From positions 82,834 through 146,833 of the forward strand of contig QAOA01002140.1 of the NCBI GenBank assembly GCA_003255065.1: DNA of 64,000 bases, in the 5' to 3' direction. The translations under genes and the position numbers were made by a program. The first letter of the stretch is position 1. The number at the start of each line of letters is the position of its first letter. Of the stretch, positions 63,650 to 64,000 are shown in pieces. The notes below the pieces were generated by a model. That model was not told the DNA's origin. It saw only the letters and a list, made by a program, of their open reading frames with translations, and did no database searches. This stretch comes from Cercis canadensis (Eukaryota > Streptophyta > Magnoliopsida > Fabales > Fabaceae).

Positions 63650-63925
63650 TTTAGAGAAAGTTTAATGGGGAGTGAAGAGCAACATTCAATGTCATTCATT
63701 CCACTAAGAGAAGTACCAAACCTAACTTCAAATTCAGCCATATCTACTGCTTATCTTCGACACATAAATGAAGATATTTTAGGATTTAGAGAAAGTTTAA
63801 CGGGGAGTGAAGAGCAACATTCAATACCATTCATTCCTCTAAGAGAGGTACCAAACCTAACTTCAAATTCAGCCATATCTACTGCTTATCTTCGACTCAT
63901 ATATGAAGATATTTTAGGAGATTAG
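63632..63925 (+). CDS. Orphan 97-codon frame made of two 45-residue repeats
   Basis: I do not recognise the family. The frame holds two direct copies of a 135 bp unit (63650-63784 and 63785-63919) that begins FRESL, contains GSEEQHS and FIPLREVPNLTSNSAISTAY, and ends EDILG. Seven base differences separate the copies: five change amino acids and two are silent, which gives no sign of selection on the protein. Since 135 is a multiple of three, the frame survives duplication without help. It could be a fragment of a larger gene, an exon without visible partners, or chance. No start context, promoter or splice sites stand out. Confidence 0.25.
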   Translation: MEKTRRFRESLMGSEEQHSMSFIPLREVPNLTSNSAISTAYLRHINEDILGFRESLTGSEEQHSIPFIPLREVPNLTSNSAISTAYLRLIYEDILGD

Positions 63926-64000
63926 TCCTAAGTGCTTTATTTTCCCCACTCCAAACACAATGTAAAACTCGACAAATGATGTATTAAATTGATTAAGATT

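Noticed and set aside
1-64000. A previously undescribed multi-gene system
   Set aside because: Every coding stretch with a recognisable domain is either a common plant gene or a transposable element, and the host genes show no functional grouping.

Overview
This 64 kb window is plant nuclear DNA, almost certainly from a dicot. It is AT-rich, its genes have GT-AG introns, and its repeats are classic plant families (Ty3/Gypsy, Ty1/Copia, CACTA, hAT, MULE-type and PIF-type MITEs, a LINE scrap). I cannot name the species. Ten single N characters mark assembly joins, and several sit between short direct duplications that look like unmerged contig overlaps.

Layout. 1-5.3 kb is AT-rich spacer with one PIF/Harbinger-like element (2546-3652). 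5.7-12.8 kb holds an apparently intact ankyrin-repeat/GPCR-chaperone (ANKRD13-like) gene on the + strand, two coding exons separated by a 4 kb intron. 13.9-15.3 kb has two related MULE-type MITEs. 16.1-38.95 kb is a nest of transposable elements: a solo LTR, a LINE RNase H scrap, an Athila-like LTR with primer-binding site, a large minus-strand LTR, a gag-only Tat/Ogre-like Gypsy element with mosaic LTRs, and a truncated CACTA element that carries a nearly complete hAT element. The CACTA terminus lies only 140 bp before the first visible exon of a DDT/4CXXC_R1-type nuclear gene (39.1-41.7 kb, + strand), whose N-terminal half is missing and which carries one frameshift.

43.66-48.39 kb is a nearly full-length Tork/Tnt1-like Copia element with both LTRs, killed largely by C-to-T type stop codons. 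48.66-50.99 kb is a minus-strand hexose transporter (STP family) pseudogene, split inside its coding sequence by a solo LTR of the same family as the one at 16.1 kb. 51.15-52.25 kb is a degenerate repeat block. 52.26-54.1 kb is a decayed minus-strand Copia fragment, itself split by a different solo LTR. 55.7-60.3 kb holds an intact six-coding-exon plastid rhomboid-like gene (RBL9 type) on the + strand whose catalytic serine is replaced by threonine. The tail contains a 547 bp hairpin MITE (61399-61945) and an in-frame 135 bp tandem duplication of unknown origin (63650-63919).

The host genes are not an operon and show no functional link. The ankyrin gene is probably an endomembrane or ubiquitin-linked adaptor, the rhomboid-like gene a plastid membrane pseudoprotease, and the DDT-type gene a chromatin factor remnant. 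I found no convincing new biological system. The most informative signals are nested insertions with perfect target-site duplications, the transporter pseudogene, the mosaic LTR pair, the pseudoprotease and the N-junction artefacts.
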